Below are positions 13,301 to 24,999 of a stretch of 64,000 bases of DNA, in pieces; within the stretch, counting starts at the first letter, position 1, and every line of letters begins with the position of its first letter. The notes under the pieces are model-generated. The model saw only the letters and a list, made by a program, of their open reading frames with translations, was not told where the DNA came from and searched no databases. A program made the translations under genes and the position numbers. Source of the DNA: Plasmopara viticola (Eukaryota; Oomycota; Peronosporomycetes; Peronosporales; Peronosporaceae); contig MBPM02000026.1 of the NCBI GenBank assembly GCA_001695595.3, forward strand, positions 558,001-622,000. Reading direction: 5' to 3'.

Positions 13301-13944
13301 GTCTCACCGAAGTAGAAGAAGATGTTCGCTCAGGTGGGGCGGATAATCGGAAAATCTTAGAATTGGCCCAATTACAAGCCAAGCGCGAAGCGGAACAACG
13401 AGAACAAGCCGCACAAATGCAGACGCTGTCTCAGCAACTTGAAATAGCCCAGCGCGAGATCCAGGAATTTCGTGAGGACAAGCAACGACTTGCCGAGGAA
13501 TTAAAGGCAATGCTGCAAAACCAGCGACGGGATGGTGTCAATATGGAATACTTGAAAAATGTGGTTGTGCAGTACATGTCGTTTCGTCCCGGCACTTCCG
13601 AGCAGGCACGATTAGTGCCAGTTCTTACGACGTTGTTGCAATTTACGGCGGCTGACATCAAGGAAATCAAACGTGCTGCTCGTCGCGGCAATAGTTGGAC
13701 TTCGTGGGGAAGTAGTGATACTGAATTAGATTACAAGCCCATCGTCGTGGGGGCTAAGCATCGCCACACGATGACGCCGCCCTCGTCAACAGCACAAGAT
13801 AACGGCGAACAGTCCAAGGGCTCAGCATCCGTATCTCGCCTTGCACCACCTGCTGAGTCCATGTTGACACTGTCTCGACCTTCCAGCTTCGTCTTACTAA
13901 AGGGTGAGCCAGTCAATTCATCTGCAGTGAGTGCTGATTTCTAA
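10339..13944 (+). CDS. GRIP-domain golgin (long coiled-coil Golgi tether)
   Basis: The intact single-exon frame encodes 1201 residues from an ATG preceded by AGACGCCG. Residues from about 60 to 1060 are almost continuous heptad-type coiled coil, very rich in E, K, Q, A and L. At about 1066-1112 lies a GRIP domain: NMEYLKNVVVQYM, then a hydrophobic LVPVLTTLLQF and an ADIKEIKRAA helix. The family-invariant tyrosine is at about residue 1071. GRIP domains bind Arl-type GTPases on trans-Golgi membranes, so the protein should tether vesicles at the trans-Golgi. An approximately 90-residue serine-rich tail extends past the GRIP domain, longer than in many golgins. The gene faces the multi-PH gene tail-to-tail with a gap under 200 bp. 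Confidence 0.88.
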   Translation: MLKKKEKLEQMRELGRGGLSKGLHFLRTAKTNASLDNGEASSSLSHTEEGGISTSRMTYEELLALSMKLTRQNKLMKLQYQKNQSKVAAANRYEADVQALQGFLEVELGLDVAACVRTDSTLEGSIDVDALKMKYRASANAQYEDENKVQAPVESVNLLNLSPVPVKTYEEIDLLAVDHRNVPYEDAQMDEAMQQVDRMREQLRQSVQQTQELEQKLKERNEQQEQVTRDLVDEKQRLEEKEREWRLKWEEQVADNCEKTQRLEEFERRMQDMSLEMEASLKQREDEQKQAAVALATVEREKMELAKCLHQEAATVSMEQERQEMKSCEVDVNSQGLELEAAKTHNAHLEGQLEAMQPSSTALDDQVNEEIKVEQTKHEADSTRLDSNVQALHTGLSTIPKAEVEAIMAAALEEQQSELDAAKAENGRLLDKIEALQQTVVDSMAELLDERPEEEVEAAIEAVKAEHFRLHDRLENMQQTAAIVSSEAKMEATEGAVTNLRAEMDHLQGLLAVKNNSCEALQAEVVSLQNLVKVQEDASQKIMKQDEDLSLIQDLERVKFESAELAHENQSLQKKLCDAEDSLLKAITEREAAQALVEELKEDLSRLAKEKAECKEKEIASENKVAALTDSKLELEKEHERAHEAKAALEKQMEEERAYWTSKLENLITASDAAKSKMETLEAELEEKKKQIVRMSTSQTSMTSELMELQKQVPNLRKDLAMAADSLEAHATKVEEYERRYFESEKEVAKLKTQLDEMHDKHHENFEMLRKEKEGELERVHAERRTLMTAKTELCQEKEKLQGRCKTLERKLETAHEHEEGLGLSLREMTLQVDNLSLDLAETKKSLSDRMALATRLQTENMSMAGKLAEQVALIESALRDAANSKIAQQEMETQVQAAKAEMERIKKSESAVKQDLENVQREVLEQEANFQREREKAQLALQAAVENEKHTFRRELDRLEAESKHKSKLALQAVLKKEKEIARLSARLTEVEEDVRSGGADNRKILELAQLQAKREAEQREQAAQMQTLSQQLEIAQREIQEFREDKQRLAEELKAMLQNQRRDGVNMEYLKNVVVQYMSFRPGTSEQARLVPVLTTLLQFTAADIKEIKRAARRGNSWTSWGSSDTELDYKPIVVGAKHRHTMTPPSSTAQDNGEQSKGSASVSRLAPPAESMLTLSRPSSFVLLKGEPVNSSAVSADF

Positions 13945-14130
13945 TCAATAAAGTGGGATAACAAATCACGTATGGGACGTCGAATGCGTGTATAATTAGA
14001 GTCAATGGAGAGCAGCATGAAAAACTGTCCTGTATATACTACTACATGATTTGCTGCTCCTCACGTTCCCATAATGCTTTTGCGGTTCATAATGAGCTCG
14101 GAAGTGCGCCTGGCAGTAAGCAATTTACCG

Positions 14131-17100
14131 TCAGCCATCATTCAAAAGACATAGCAGTAACCGTTGAACGTACTTTCGTGCCGCATCCTGGCGAGTCATT
14201 CTACGCGCATGGACTGATGTCCTTGAGGTTGGATTGGCATCGGCAATGGCTGCTGACAGGGGTGCCGAGGCCAGAAAGCTTTGGTGACGCGAAAGCGACG
14301 CAATGCGGTTTACACTGCCCCAGTAGCCCGTAGCCGCATTCTTCTTTAGCTCAAGCTTTCCATTGCTGCTGCACAGAAGACGCATCCACTTCAAGCAGTG
14401 ATCTGGTATATAGACAACATATAAATTCAGCGTCTTGGCTTTGCTCTTACATCACTAATAGACGTACCAATAGAATCACATTTGATGACCATTTGATTAG
14501 AAATAGTAGCATTCGATTGTGGTCGCAGCATCACGACGCACGCTGACTTGCAATGGCCAGTTTCGGCTTCTTCGTTCTCATTACACGCCCGAACTTCGAC
14601 GATATCCTTTGTCGCAAATGAACCAAGAATGTCGGGTTCTTCATCATAGAGGTGCAACGCGAGCGACATGATGAGGACGCGCGAGCTCGTCAGCACAAAA
14701 TACTTTGGTATCCAGTTGCGACCATCCCAGTCCTGAAGATTTGACGAGTAAATTACCGTCGATTCAATCTGCGATCGCAACAAGTCTTCATTGTCCCTGT
14801 GCGCTGAAAAGGTACTGCCATGACTAATGAAGACGCCTGAGCCAAACGTGTCCTCCTTGTTCTTCCCGCACTCTAAAGTGCCATACGCACGCTTCACATC
14901 GAGTAGTGAGTTGCGCCACATGACAGCCTCTTGATCCGTACGTGGGATGATAATTACGCTCGTCTTGGACCCAAGAATGAGCTCTACCGCGTTTTCAGGC
15001 GAGTTAATGTACGCAAAACGCACGTCTACTAACGCACGGCAATCAATGACACCGTAGCGGATTGCAGTCACCTCATCTGCCAACACTTCATGCTTAAAAA
15101 TCGACAATTCGTAGCCCCATTGCATAAAGTAGCGCAACCGAATGCGCTCTTCCTTCGAGGTGCGGTAATACAACCACCCACTTGAGCTAAACTCATTGGT
15201 TGGTGTTGTTGCCTTTGGGATAGACCGCGGAATTGTCGAATCGACTGGCAACCCCGTCGTTTGAAAGAAAGCATCATCGCTATGGTCGAAAGTCGAAGTC
15301 TTCAGCAACTCCTTTGGAAGCACTTGTATGTCACCGAGAGGCGACAGCGTCGCATTTCCCTTCAGCGACATGGAGTTCGTGCAGCAGTCATAGATTGCAC
15401 TTGCCCATTCTTTCAGCTGCTTTTCTGTATCAAATGCTAAGAGAAAAGCGTAAAAGTCCCCAATTTGGTCCGTGCGTGAACTCTCCTCGGCGGCTGTTGG
15501 AACAGCAAAACTTACTTCAAGCTGGTAAAAATCTGCTTCGTCTTTACTGCGCGTCCACACCTTCGACATTTGAAGGTGAAAGATGCAAGGCAACGAGATC
15601 ATACCAAGCATACGACCTCCCTGTCCTGTATAAAATACTAGTTGATGGTTGCGCAAAGAAAAATACCGACGTCGAAAGATCTGGTACAACCGATCGAGCT
15701 TCCAGATCCATGCCTCCTTTGGCTTTGTGCTGGCCCAGTAATCGGCGTGTGGCACCTTCTTTAGCACCAAGTCGCCGCAACAGCACATGACGAGCATCCA
15801 GCGCTTGGCCAATTTAACACTTTCTGCAACCATTCGCACCTCCTTTTCACCATTGACTTTAACCACAAAGCTGCCCAAATCCAAGCCGTCTGAATGCACT
15901 TCTTCAATATCTTTCAAAGATATAGCATCGATGGCGTCCCCCCATTCACTTTCGTAATCACTCTGTGATTCGTAGTAGCGAAAGACACCGCTGGAGATCG
16001 CGGCGAATACTCGTTTGCCAGCAATTTGTATGTCGCCACCGATTCCCGTAAAGTCATCTGTCAGCATGGCGCTAAAACTCGTGGCCGATATTCGCTCTTT
16101 TGTAATTCCCGCCGTCGCGAGTCGGTCCGCTTCCTTTGAATCCACGTCCTGGCTAGTAATGCTGTTAGGCCTCTCAAACTCTGAGATCGGCACCATAATC
16201 CCAGCAGTGTTGAGTGCAATTCGCTTGGCATCACTGATAGCCGTTGTGATGCCATCGTCGCTATCAACAGCTCGGTAGTAGTAATCAGACAGCCATATTA
16301 AAGCTGACAACCAAGCTTCTTTCTGCGCATAATTCTCGGCCACCAACTAAACAAGAAAACAACTGAATGTCAGTCACTAAGGGGCAATTTAAATACATGC
16401 GGCCTCGTACCATCCAGAGGATACCGTTCGCAGTGCTTAATTGAATTGTAAAGTCGAGATTTTCTTGAAAACCAGACTCAGCTTCTCTCACATCCTTAAT
16501 ATTGCGAAGATCCAACATGCTAGCATAAGAGTGTAAGCTTTCTTCCTCAAGCACCTCATACTTAAAAAACATGAGCTGATTGTCGATCAGAACGAGAAAT
16601 CGCGGGTGGTACGCACTCAATCCTACACTGCGCGGCTTCTTGACAAAAAACCAACCACGTGTAGCTGCTCTAAGCGTGACATCCTTGAGACTACGATACA
16701 GACGCGATGACTCGAGTACATTTGGATCAACATACTTGGCCGGGTTTGATATCAGTCGCGATATTGTCGGCCGTGTCATTGGCATTTCGGATTGACGAGA
16801 AGTGTACATTAGGCTATTACTGCGTGAGGCACGGCGGCTGATCGATGACAGATCGTACTCTTGCCCGGTCAACCGCTTGGCCTCTTTGCCGATTGCAATT
16901 CCCCACTTCATCATCATTTCCTGTGTACTAAAACACATGATAAATGGACGACGATATTTTTGCGATGAGCCTTGGATTAAAATGCCCAACTCAAGACGCC
17001 ACGGCATCATATTCTCGGTCAATCCATCACTAGATGATGCTGCTAACGTCGCATCATTATTTCGGAAGGAATCTTCAGTCACTTGACTTGGCACGATACT

Positions 17101-18798
17101 CACGATATTGTCGCACCGTATCGTACCAATTGGACGCGTGCGAATAGCAGCTGCACTTGCATTAACGTAGTACATCATCTTGCCATCTTCAAGCAGTAAA
17201 AAGTAATGACACGAGAACGTTTGCAGCAAATCACCCAGCTTTCCGACATCGTTCTGCAACACCACTTTAGGCTCAAATACAGGATCGAACTCCACTAAAG
17301 CCACGGGGTGCACTGGAATAGACAATCTCGTTGCCTTCGGTGAAAACAATGGCGAATTTTTGAGCAAATCGACCCACTGCACCATATCGTCACGGTTCTT
17401 GGTATAAAAAGTAAAAATGCTTTGGGATCCTTCGAGCGTGACACCCCACTGCTTCGGATGGCACTGCGTAAATGCCGATACGACTTCGCGCATATCGTTG
17501 GTCGGTCGAATATCCGTTACTTGTTCCATACGGATGACTAAACACGGTTCGTCGACCCGACCACCCTGCATGCTTGGTTTGTATAACTTGACCTTGTCAT
17601 CCTGCAGTTGCAGCATGCGAATGCGGTATCGATGTGCCGATGACTCTTTTGAAAGCACCCAACCTTCTGCAACGCGACTGGTGTCTGCACTTGATGTCTT
17701 TTGAAAGTCAACTCGCGAGAACCGCAACGTGAGTGGCCGACCTGCACCTCGAATCAGATCAACAGCTTGCTGGAATTCAATGTTTGTAAAATAGTGATTA
17801 TTGATTGAAATCAAGTGGTCGCCCACTCGAATGACATTGGAAGCTTCGGCTGGTCCGAGCTCACTGGAACCAGTGCCGTCTTGAAACCCGCACACCATCA
17901 CTTCGTCGTCCACTGTGCCTCTTAGAATCAGATGCAAAGGCCCTGGCTGGTCAAAGGTGACTGTAATAATCTTTTCTTTTACATCGTCGTCTCCCTGGCT
18001 CTTCGCATCCCCATCGCCTGTTAACGTACCCGTCATGCGCATGCCATTGGCATCGGTAAATCGCGATGCCTGTGTCAAGGCCGTCTTTTTGGCCACTGCA
18101 CTAGGTCGTGGAATCACTGAACTGCCTCGAATAATCGACGACTCTGGTCTCAGCATCAGCTTTGGCTTGTACTCTCCTCGCAAAACCAATGTCAAGACTG
18201 TTGCCCACCGTACCATGTCCTCCCGATCATTTCCCGCGACGGTATAAATTCGATCTGCACACACCTACGCAATATATATTACACGATATAAATGAGTATG
18301 CTAAAATACTATTTCTAAAGCACGAGCTAAATTTTAGAAAATCAAATCGACTAGAAAGAAACTTACGAGATCAAGAGCATGTTCTGGAGCGTCTGCCACA
18401 CTGGAGGGTAAAACGGCATTTACGGATGTCAAGTGAATTGCGCCCAGCTCCTGCTCCTCTGTGCTAGTCTTGAAATATCGTAAAATCATTCCATCCAACA
18501 CAAACCACCGCACCCTGTACGTATTTCCTGGTAAATGCAGCCTCAAGACCCGCGAACTATTGAGCTTCTTGCCACCAGCGCCAACGTGTTGCGCCTTCCG
18601 CTTGAAGTCAGGCTTGAGTAGAAAGCCCTTGGGATTTTCTAGCCAATCAGTGTGAATAGCACCTGTGATCTGCATCTGATGGACCTCCCGCGAAAGCTTT
18701 TCATACGCATTCTCGGGGCGACCAGACGCCCCCACTGTCGAGTCGCCCGTGCCTGCGCTCACGCCCCCGATGGCACTCGCACTCATGTCTGTCGCCAT
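14131..18798 (-). CDS. Multi-PH and PDZ domain protein, four exons
   Basis: Exons 18367-18798, 16411-18264, 14468-16346 and 14131-14402 join in frame into about 1478 residues. The introns are 18265-18366 (102 nt), 16347-16410 (64) and 14403-14467 (65), all GT..AG. Each intron interrupts a PH domain whose two halves rejoin correctly. I count about eight PH-like modules, near residues 55-175, 343-447, 489-600, 685-785, 863-957, 967-1085, 1150-1249 and 1296-1400. Most end in the typical helix with a conserved tryptophan (for example DREDMVRWATVL, KQLKEWASAIYD, HCLKWMRLL). A PDZ domain lies at about 241-329 (GPLHLIL, VIRVGDHLISINNHYF). PH modules bind phosphoinositides or proteins and PDZ modules bind peptide C termini, so a membrane scaffold is likely. 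No catalytic domain is visible. Confidence 0.85.
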
Positions 18799-21700
18799 CG
18801 TACACTACAAAGAGGGGTTTTTAGGCCAATGAGAAGGACCGGTTTATAAGCATGAAAAGATGAGATTTTAGTCAATACACCCAACTTTGTTTCTTAGTGT
18901 GATGAAACAAATCGTAGCTTATTAGCTAAAACGTAAATTATCGAATGAAAAGTCATTTTTGATGCTTGAGCAAATCGTTTTGTAGTATGTAGGCGATTCA
19001 TTGAAAGACGCAATGGACAATATATGCAATAACTCGCACTACCAACAAGTTGATTCCATTAATAACTTATGTAAAATAAAAAATAAACCGTGACGTCGAA
19101 TTAGTAGCCATTGCTGTTATTGCTACACAACAGCTTCAAATATGTTTGCAAGCTAGAAGTTCCGTTGACCTCATCCATACTCTCTTCAACTTCTTTGGCT
19201 CAGTTTCGTTTTTTTTTCTTTTGATACCATTAATTCAGTGCGAAAGTTCTTTTGCAAGTAAACGCACAACAACATCAACTGTCGCCCAATTTCGTATATT
19301 TCTCGTTGGCGGGGGGCAGCTATAAATTCTTTAGGCGAACCAATGTTTTAGATCGCAACCACTTCAGTTTTATAGTCTCTTTCAAATCTGAACAGCTTCG
19401 ATCTTCTCACCATGTTTACTAAGTTAGGTGAAAATAAAGCAGACGTTCTAAACAGTGCGTAACTTTCATTTTGTCATGCCATGCGCCACTACGCAAATCA
19501 ATACTGCTTTGGCTATGTTTGATTACCCGTTTTCAGCATATACAATTGGATAGAGACACGAACTCACTCCTTTTTCTGGTGGCTGCGTCAAATACATCGC
19601 ATTTGTCGGCAAGTATACCGAGCTATCCATCGTTTCTGTTTACAGCTTGATTGCTTCCAGAAGAATTTGCGATTTGGAAACAGGGAAGATCGCACACTGC
19701 ATTTAAATATTCTAATCCACAATATCAATCCTACAGTTCTGATCGAAGTATGGGTGTCGTCTGGTTTTTTAATTTCGATGTCACCTTTTCGATGTTTGTT
19801 TACATACACCTTTAGTCTAGAATATGGTTATTTTTCAGCGCTTGAGACATCCACGATTTTCTCTCCTTCCATATATCGCTGTACTGCTACTAGCAAGTGG
19901 TCATCGTCGTACTTTTCATTCTCTCCCTCATTAATTGTTCTTTGTGATGGGTTTGGTAGTGACCACCAATTTGATGGTGGTAAAGCAGAATTGGCTACTA
20001 AAATCGATACTGACTATTTATTAAACAAGAGTGAGCAGCACTAAAGGTTGTACATGAAGCTGGGCATCCGATAGAGTACCAGATTTGAGCAATAAAATTC
20101 GACTACATGTAGATCGTACCCCACTTTGAATTAATTTCATTACAACACTATAACCGAAAGTTACCACCGTGCTAGGAAGGACAAATATAGCCCCATGACT
20201 CTGTTGAACGATTAGAGGTCTGATTTAAGGATAGCGGTTTTGCAAGCCCAAAAATACCCATTCAAGCGATAATCATTGTATGAAAATCTTCTTGGCCCCC
20301 ATATCTGAATGTTTCCTTAATGTACGTCCGAAGTTTCGTTGGTTTAACCTGAAAGAGTGCAATCGCGTTCTTTCTTTGCTACTTTTGTTTGCCTTTTTTT
20401 AGGTCAGGTAGATTTTTGAATAAATATAATCCCAAACTAAAGTCTAGAAAGGAACTATATTCACGAAAGTCTCTTCCTTTAATTCTAAGAGCAAATATGC
20501 TTATCAGGGCTAACATATCGCTCAGGTGTCTTTTGAAAACTCCTTAAAGCATTTATGCTTCAAGCCAACGTGTAGTTGGCTGATGTTCCAGCTCAAAAGT
20601 CCGTTTCCATCTGACTAGAATGGTCTACTGTTGATTGCATCTACCGGTTTCCCGATAGTTGCAGCAGCATTTGCCAAAGCTCAGCAGTAAATCGCGGGTC
20701 TCTGTTTTGAGACTGTCGCGTCCGAAAGACCATATTATTAAAGAAAACTGCTCCCGTGAACAGTTTTGCTATTTGTTTTCTGGTTGTACTGGCCGAAGCA
20801 GATTCTAGATACACCGTCTACCAAAACGACACATATGCTCGTGCCGCCCTTAGCTTTCGTCAAGCTATAGCCAAACTAGTCTTCCTTCTATCTGGCAGTT
20901 TTGGCAGGCAATGTAAGATAACCGAGGTGTGAGCCGTATGTTCGCCAATTTGATAGACCTTACAGACAGTCGCGTACTTGGTCATCTACCAGTACATATG
21001 GGGATATCAGTATGCTAATATCTGGAAAGGAAACGTATTGGCCCAACCGATTAGTAGATGGATATTCAGCAGTACATTGCACATATGAGCTTCGTTTTGG
21101 TAATAAACCATAAACCGGACCCCTAAGAGAAAAGCAAATTGGATACTATTTAAAGCAATGCGAGTACTGTCGCTGTTGAGAGATTAACCACGCAAGTCTG
21201 GCATGTTTTTTTTACTTGCCATGCGAAATTGTACGGGCTAAAATTAATCTTTGCTTTGTAAATTAAGCTCTTAAATCCTGCTTATATGGGTCACTTCATA
21301 GTCTGGCCTGTATGAAAGTATGTCGGATAGCACGTTTGGCTTGCCAGGTTTGTACTAGAAGCGAAAATTGTATCTCGCAAAGAATAACAACCATCTTGCT
21401 ATGTTTGGAAGTAGAGTTACGCTTGTTGTTTGCAAAATGCGTGAAAGACACAGACAGCAAAAGGCCAAGAGCACAAAGATGCACTTCGGACTTCCCCGGT
21501 TCATTTATCGTCCCTATATTATATAGCAGCTGTTCGGACTGGGGCTAGATGACTCGCTCTTGGCCGTTCTTGTCAAGCTGCAAAGAAGTACAGCGGTTCA
21601 CGTAATACTTACCGCTGCAAAAGACGTTGAACAGCTTTGTTCTCGTCCGACAGACTTAGAGCAGAAGCCACCTGGAAGCCTTCTTATAAGTATTTCGGTG

Positions 21701-22933
21701 CTAGACCACCTAAACTATTTCTCGATAAAACAGACAGAGGCTTCGCAAGACCCATATAGCCAGCACTGTGCTTGTGTAGATATTTGGCTAGGCCAAACCA
21801 CTACCAAGGACATTATAATCCACGGCCTTAAAGTCTCATTTGTCGAAAGGCATATTGGACCGCGCGACCTCAAAGCCTTGCCATATAAGCTTCTACAGCC
21901 TAAAGTTAAAGATTATCGGAGGGGTTGATAACTCTTGTGGCATCATTAGCCAATGTCATGATCGCCGAGAGGGTAGTGTGGCCCAACTTACAGATTTGGT
22001 GCACGTTACAAAGTGCACTCAGATATGTCGCTTATCAAAATGTCCTTTTTCGGGATAGAGTTTGTGCGAACACTGCTGCACTTTCAATCCACCTTAAGCT
22101 TGAAGTAGTCTTTACACTGCGTCGGTCTTTAGATACAGAAAATCGATGACGCGTATGAATAGTTTGACACACAGACCATGCCAATTTTTTGTCTCGGCGA
22201 ATAAGACATAAAAGGGCTCACGTTGCTTACGTGACAGTGATCCTTATCCAGTGATACTATACTTCGTGAATCGACAAATTTTGCGCCTAGCTCATTCATG
22301 GGTGGGTGGAGCTCTGGGCACCGCATGCAACGAGAATACTAGAAGCCACACTAGTTGGGGGGGTGTCCCTTTTACAATTTGTATAACACATCAAATGATA
22401 ATGAGCCAAGTATGCCGGAAGGGGAGTGAAATTGAATTTATTGGTCAGTATGTCAGAATGCTGCGTTGTCTCGATCCCGATCCAGTTTCCATCGTCGCTG
22501 TCGAAAAGTGGTCTCGGCGGTGCTAATATACGATCGCGATAGCACGCCACTAGTAGTATTTCCAGTCGTACGCTGATACCAAAAAATTCACACTGAAGTG
22601 CAATAGATTAGAAGTCTCGGCTCTTGTTCGAAAATAAGACGTCATCCGATTTGTCAGAATTATGATCCGTCACTCGACCCTAACCTTACCGATTCGATCG
22701 CCTGATCCGTATCCAGACATAAGCGTCGGGAAGATAATGTGCATTGAAGGCACTCTCTAATGATCGCGTTGGATACGTTTTCGACAGAATCCGGACTTAA
22801 ATTTGGTGTCGATTTTCTTAAGCAAGAGAGCCCACCAATGCTTTTGATGTAACTTAGCTGCCGATTCACAGTAGAGGATTAGCTCGCACTAAACGCTGGA
22901 ATAATATATGCAGTACAATCAAATAAAGCCTAC
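18799..22933. other. Gene-poor stretch
   Basis: AT-rich intergenic sequence without a supported gene. Frames at 19667-20044 and 21560-21928 (plus) exceed 100 codons but have no recognisable motif. Confidence 0.4.
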
Positions 22934-22989
22934 CTGTACGAAGATTGTAAGTGTAGAGTCCTGTACAGAAGATTGTAAGAATAGAGTTC
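22934..22989. repeat. Imperfect two-copy tandem repeat (about 27 bp)
   Basis: The segment CTGTACGAAGATTGTAAG and the following TAGAGTCC recur immediately with small changes (one inserted A, GTG to AAT, an extra T). Confidence 0.7.
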
Positions 22990-24544
22990 CTGCTTCCACC
23001 TGTTCTCACAATAAATGAGGCAGAATACACAGTCTGCTCTGAGGACACAGATTGTCGTCGAAAATGGACAAGGAGCTTTGGTCTTTTTTGGCGAGAAAAC
23101 GGATCAAAAAGACTTGGTCGGATTAATAAATGGTGTAACTACTAAGCCCTCTAAGACCAGCCATTCTGAGACGCAGTCACAGCACCTAAATCAGCTAGAT
23201 GATTAACATCAAGTTAGTGGAACACCATGGCAGGGTGCGTTGTCTTATATACTTACACAACCACGAATTTTTTAAGCACGGCGCATGGAATGACTCGATC
23301 GGAAATTCAGGTTATATCATGCTCGACGCATTAGACCAGCCTTGGACTTCTCTGATCGACCCTTAGGAGTGCAAGTTTCAATCAGGTGGGCATAGCAAAC
23401 GAATTCTATTTACTTCATTAATCTTATTTTAGAAAACCCGATCAATATCCACGCCACTGGACGACCTACCGTAGCACAAATATTATAATGTATAAAGAAT
23501 AGCAAATAAAAAAACAAAGACACTAATGGGGACAAGTCTGCTTTGTACTACACAAGTAGTCATGTACAAATGGTACATGGCACATAGTCGATCTGAACGA
23601 TTACGCCATTTCAAAATTCCGACACAAAATTTGCCATCCATATAACATCCAATTATAGACCAATCTGCAAACAGTGACACCGTACCCGTAAAAACGGCTC
23701 CTACAAGCTCTTTGTACGCTATTCAGCCCCTAGTGCCCATGACATCGCATCTACATCACAACGCTCTTAACATGAAAGTGCTGTTGGCCTTGGCAGTCAA
23801 GGAGTGCCGAAGGAAAGCGCTCCAGCCTCAGTCTTGCTCTTTTTATGAGCAGCAGCTTCTACGTGACAAAAATTACGCGCACGAGGTTACTCTTGTGGTC
23901 GGCCTAAAAAAATTCCGCAGATTTTTGGCGCGACCCGGACGCTCGAGACCCTTGAGGAAGAAATCTAATCTTTTGACCATGTGACCCGTAATGTCCATAA
24001 ATTTTGAATTTTCTTCGTTTATCTCGGACGCGATCGCATTTCTCGCCTTTCCAACCGTGTTTAGCAGGCTCTTTTGCAAAAGTCAGATACAGATTGCGCA
24101 TGTACCTTTCTGATTATAGACCCAGAGAAAGATATTAATCGAGCCTTTCTTCCACTTATCGTGTAAGAATGTGTTTTGTGGGAAGTTAATAAAACTTCTA
24201 GGTGCCCTCGTCTGATTAAGTATAAGGGTGTCAAGCCAGTGAATGCGCGGACCGCTTAGTTGAGAGCCATATTTAGAAATCACCGGCTGGTACACGAATA
24301 TGGCACCTCGGCTCACATACTCTCCAGTGTGTGAACTCCCACAAATGGCTCTTTCTGTCTAATGACTGATCTTTGAATGGCTTGCTAGCTAGAACAGCGT
24401 GAAGCGGCCAACCGCGTCGTTATTCAATGTCAAAATCTTCGAAGGGCCGATGGCCCACTGCCCTACAGCGAAACACTATGTTCATTAAAAAAGATAAACT
24501 GCTCTCATTGATAAAATGAACTAATCATTATTGGCTTAAATCAA
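22990..24544. other. Gene-poor stretch with a retroelement-like fragment
   Basis: The plus frame at 23712-23984 contains KVLLALAVKECRRK. A related peptide, KVLLAVEIKECRER, reads on the minus strand at 34875-35240, so the two are diverged copies of one dispersed element, probably a retrotransposon. Nothing else is supported. Confidence 0.35.
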
Positions 24545-24582
24545 GGGGTACCGGCAGTTGGCCGAAAGGGTACCGGCAGTTT
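24545..24582. mobile_element. Possible DNA-transposon terminus (doubled GGTACCGGCAGTT motif)
   Basis: GGGTACCGGCAGTT occurs twice, ending at 24559 and 24581, separated by GGCCGAAA. The layout resembles the doubled terminal motif (ATACCGGGCAGG-like) at the ends of the 409-bp element at 50836-51244. I found no matching opposite end, so element limits are unknown. Confidence 0.35.
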
Positions 24583-24999
24583 AACGATTCCCTAAAATAA
24601 TACCGTTTCAATACTTCGATAAAGAGAACTTAAATTTACAACTCATCGCCAATCATTTTCGGAAAAGGTTGGGGTGACGCCCTCCTTCCAAGCGCGGGGG
24701 CTAAATGCTCGCGCGCTTCGGGCAGGTGTTCTCGGGCATCTGCAGGTCTCTAACGACTCTCACCCTCGACGCGACGGTCTCCAGCACCAGGGCGCCACCT
24801 GGGCTCTTACCAAGTCAGAACTACACAAAATAATGGAAGACCCTCACGGCCTCGGTGCTGGCTGCACTGCCCGCCGAACGAGACTCGACGTATGCGGACA
24901 CCACTCTATGCTGTGGACTAGCCATAGAGCCTAGCACGTGCATAACTTGGCAACGCGATAACGTAATACAATACAATACAATCGCCAATCAGTATTACT

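Noticed and set aside
10562..13916. Many minus-strand frames across the golgin gene
   Set aside because: Shadows of the biased codon composition of a long coiled-coil gene.
14427..14467. Natural C terminus of the multi-PH protein at the stop at 14427
   Set aside because: Reading on to that stop destroys the last PH helix. A GTACGT donor at 14467 and an acceptor at 14403 restore it (HCLKWMRLL), so a fourth exon is preferred.
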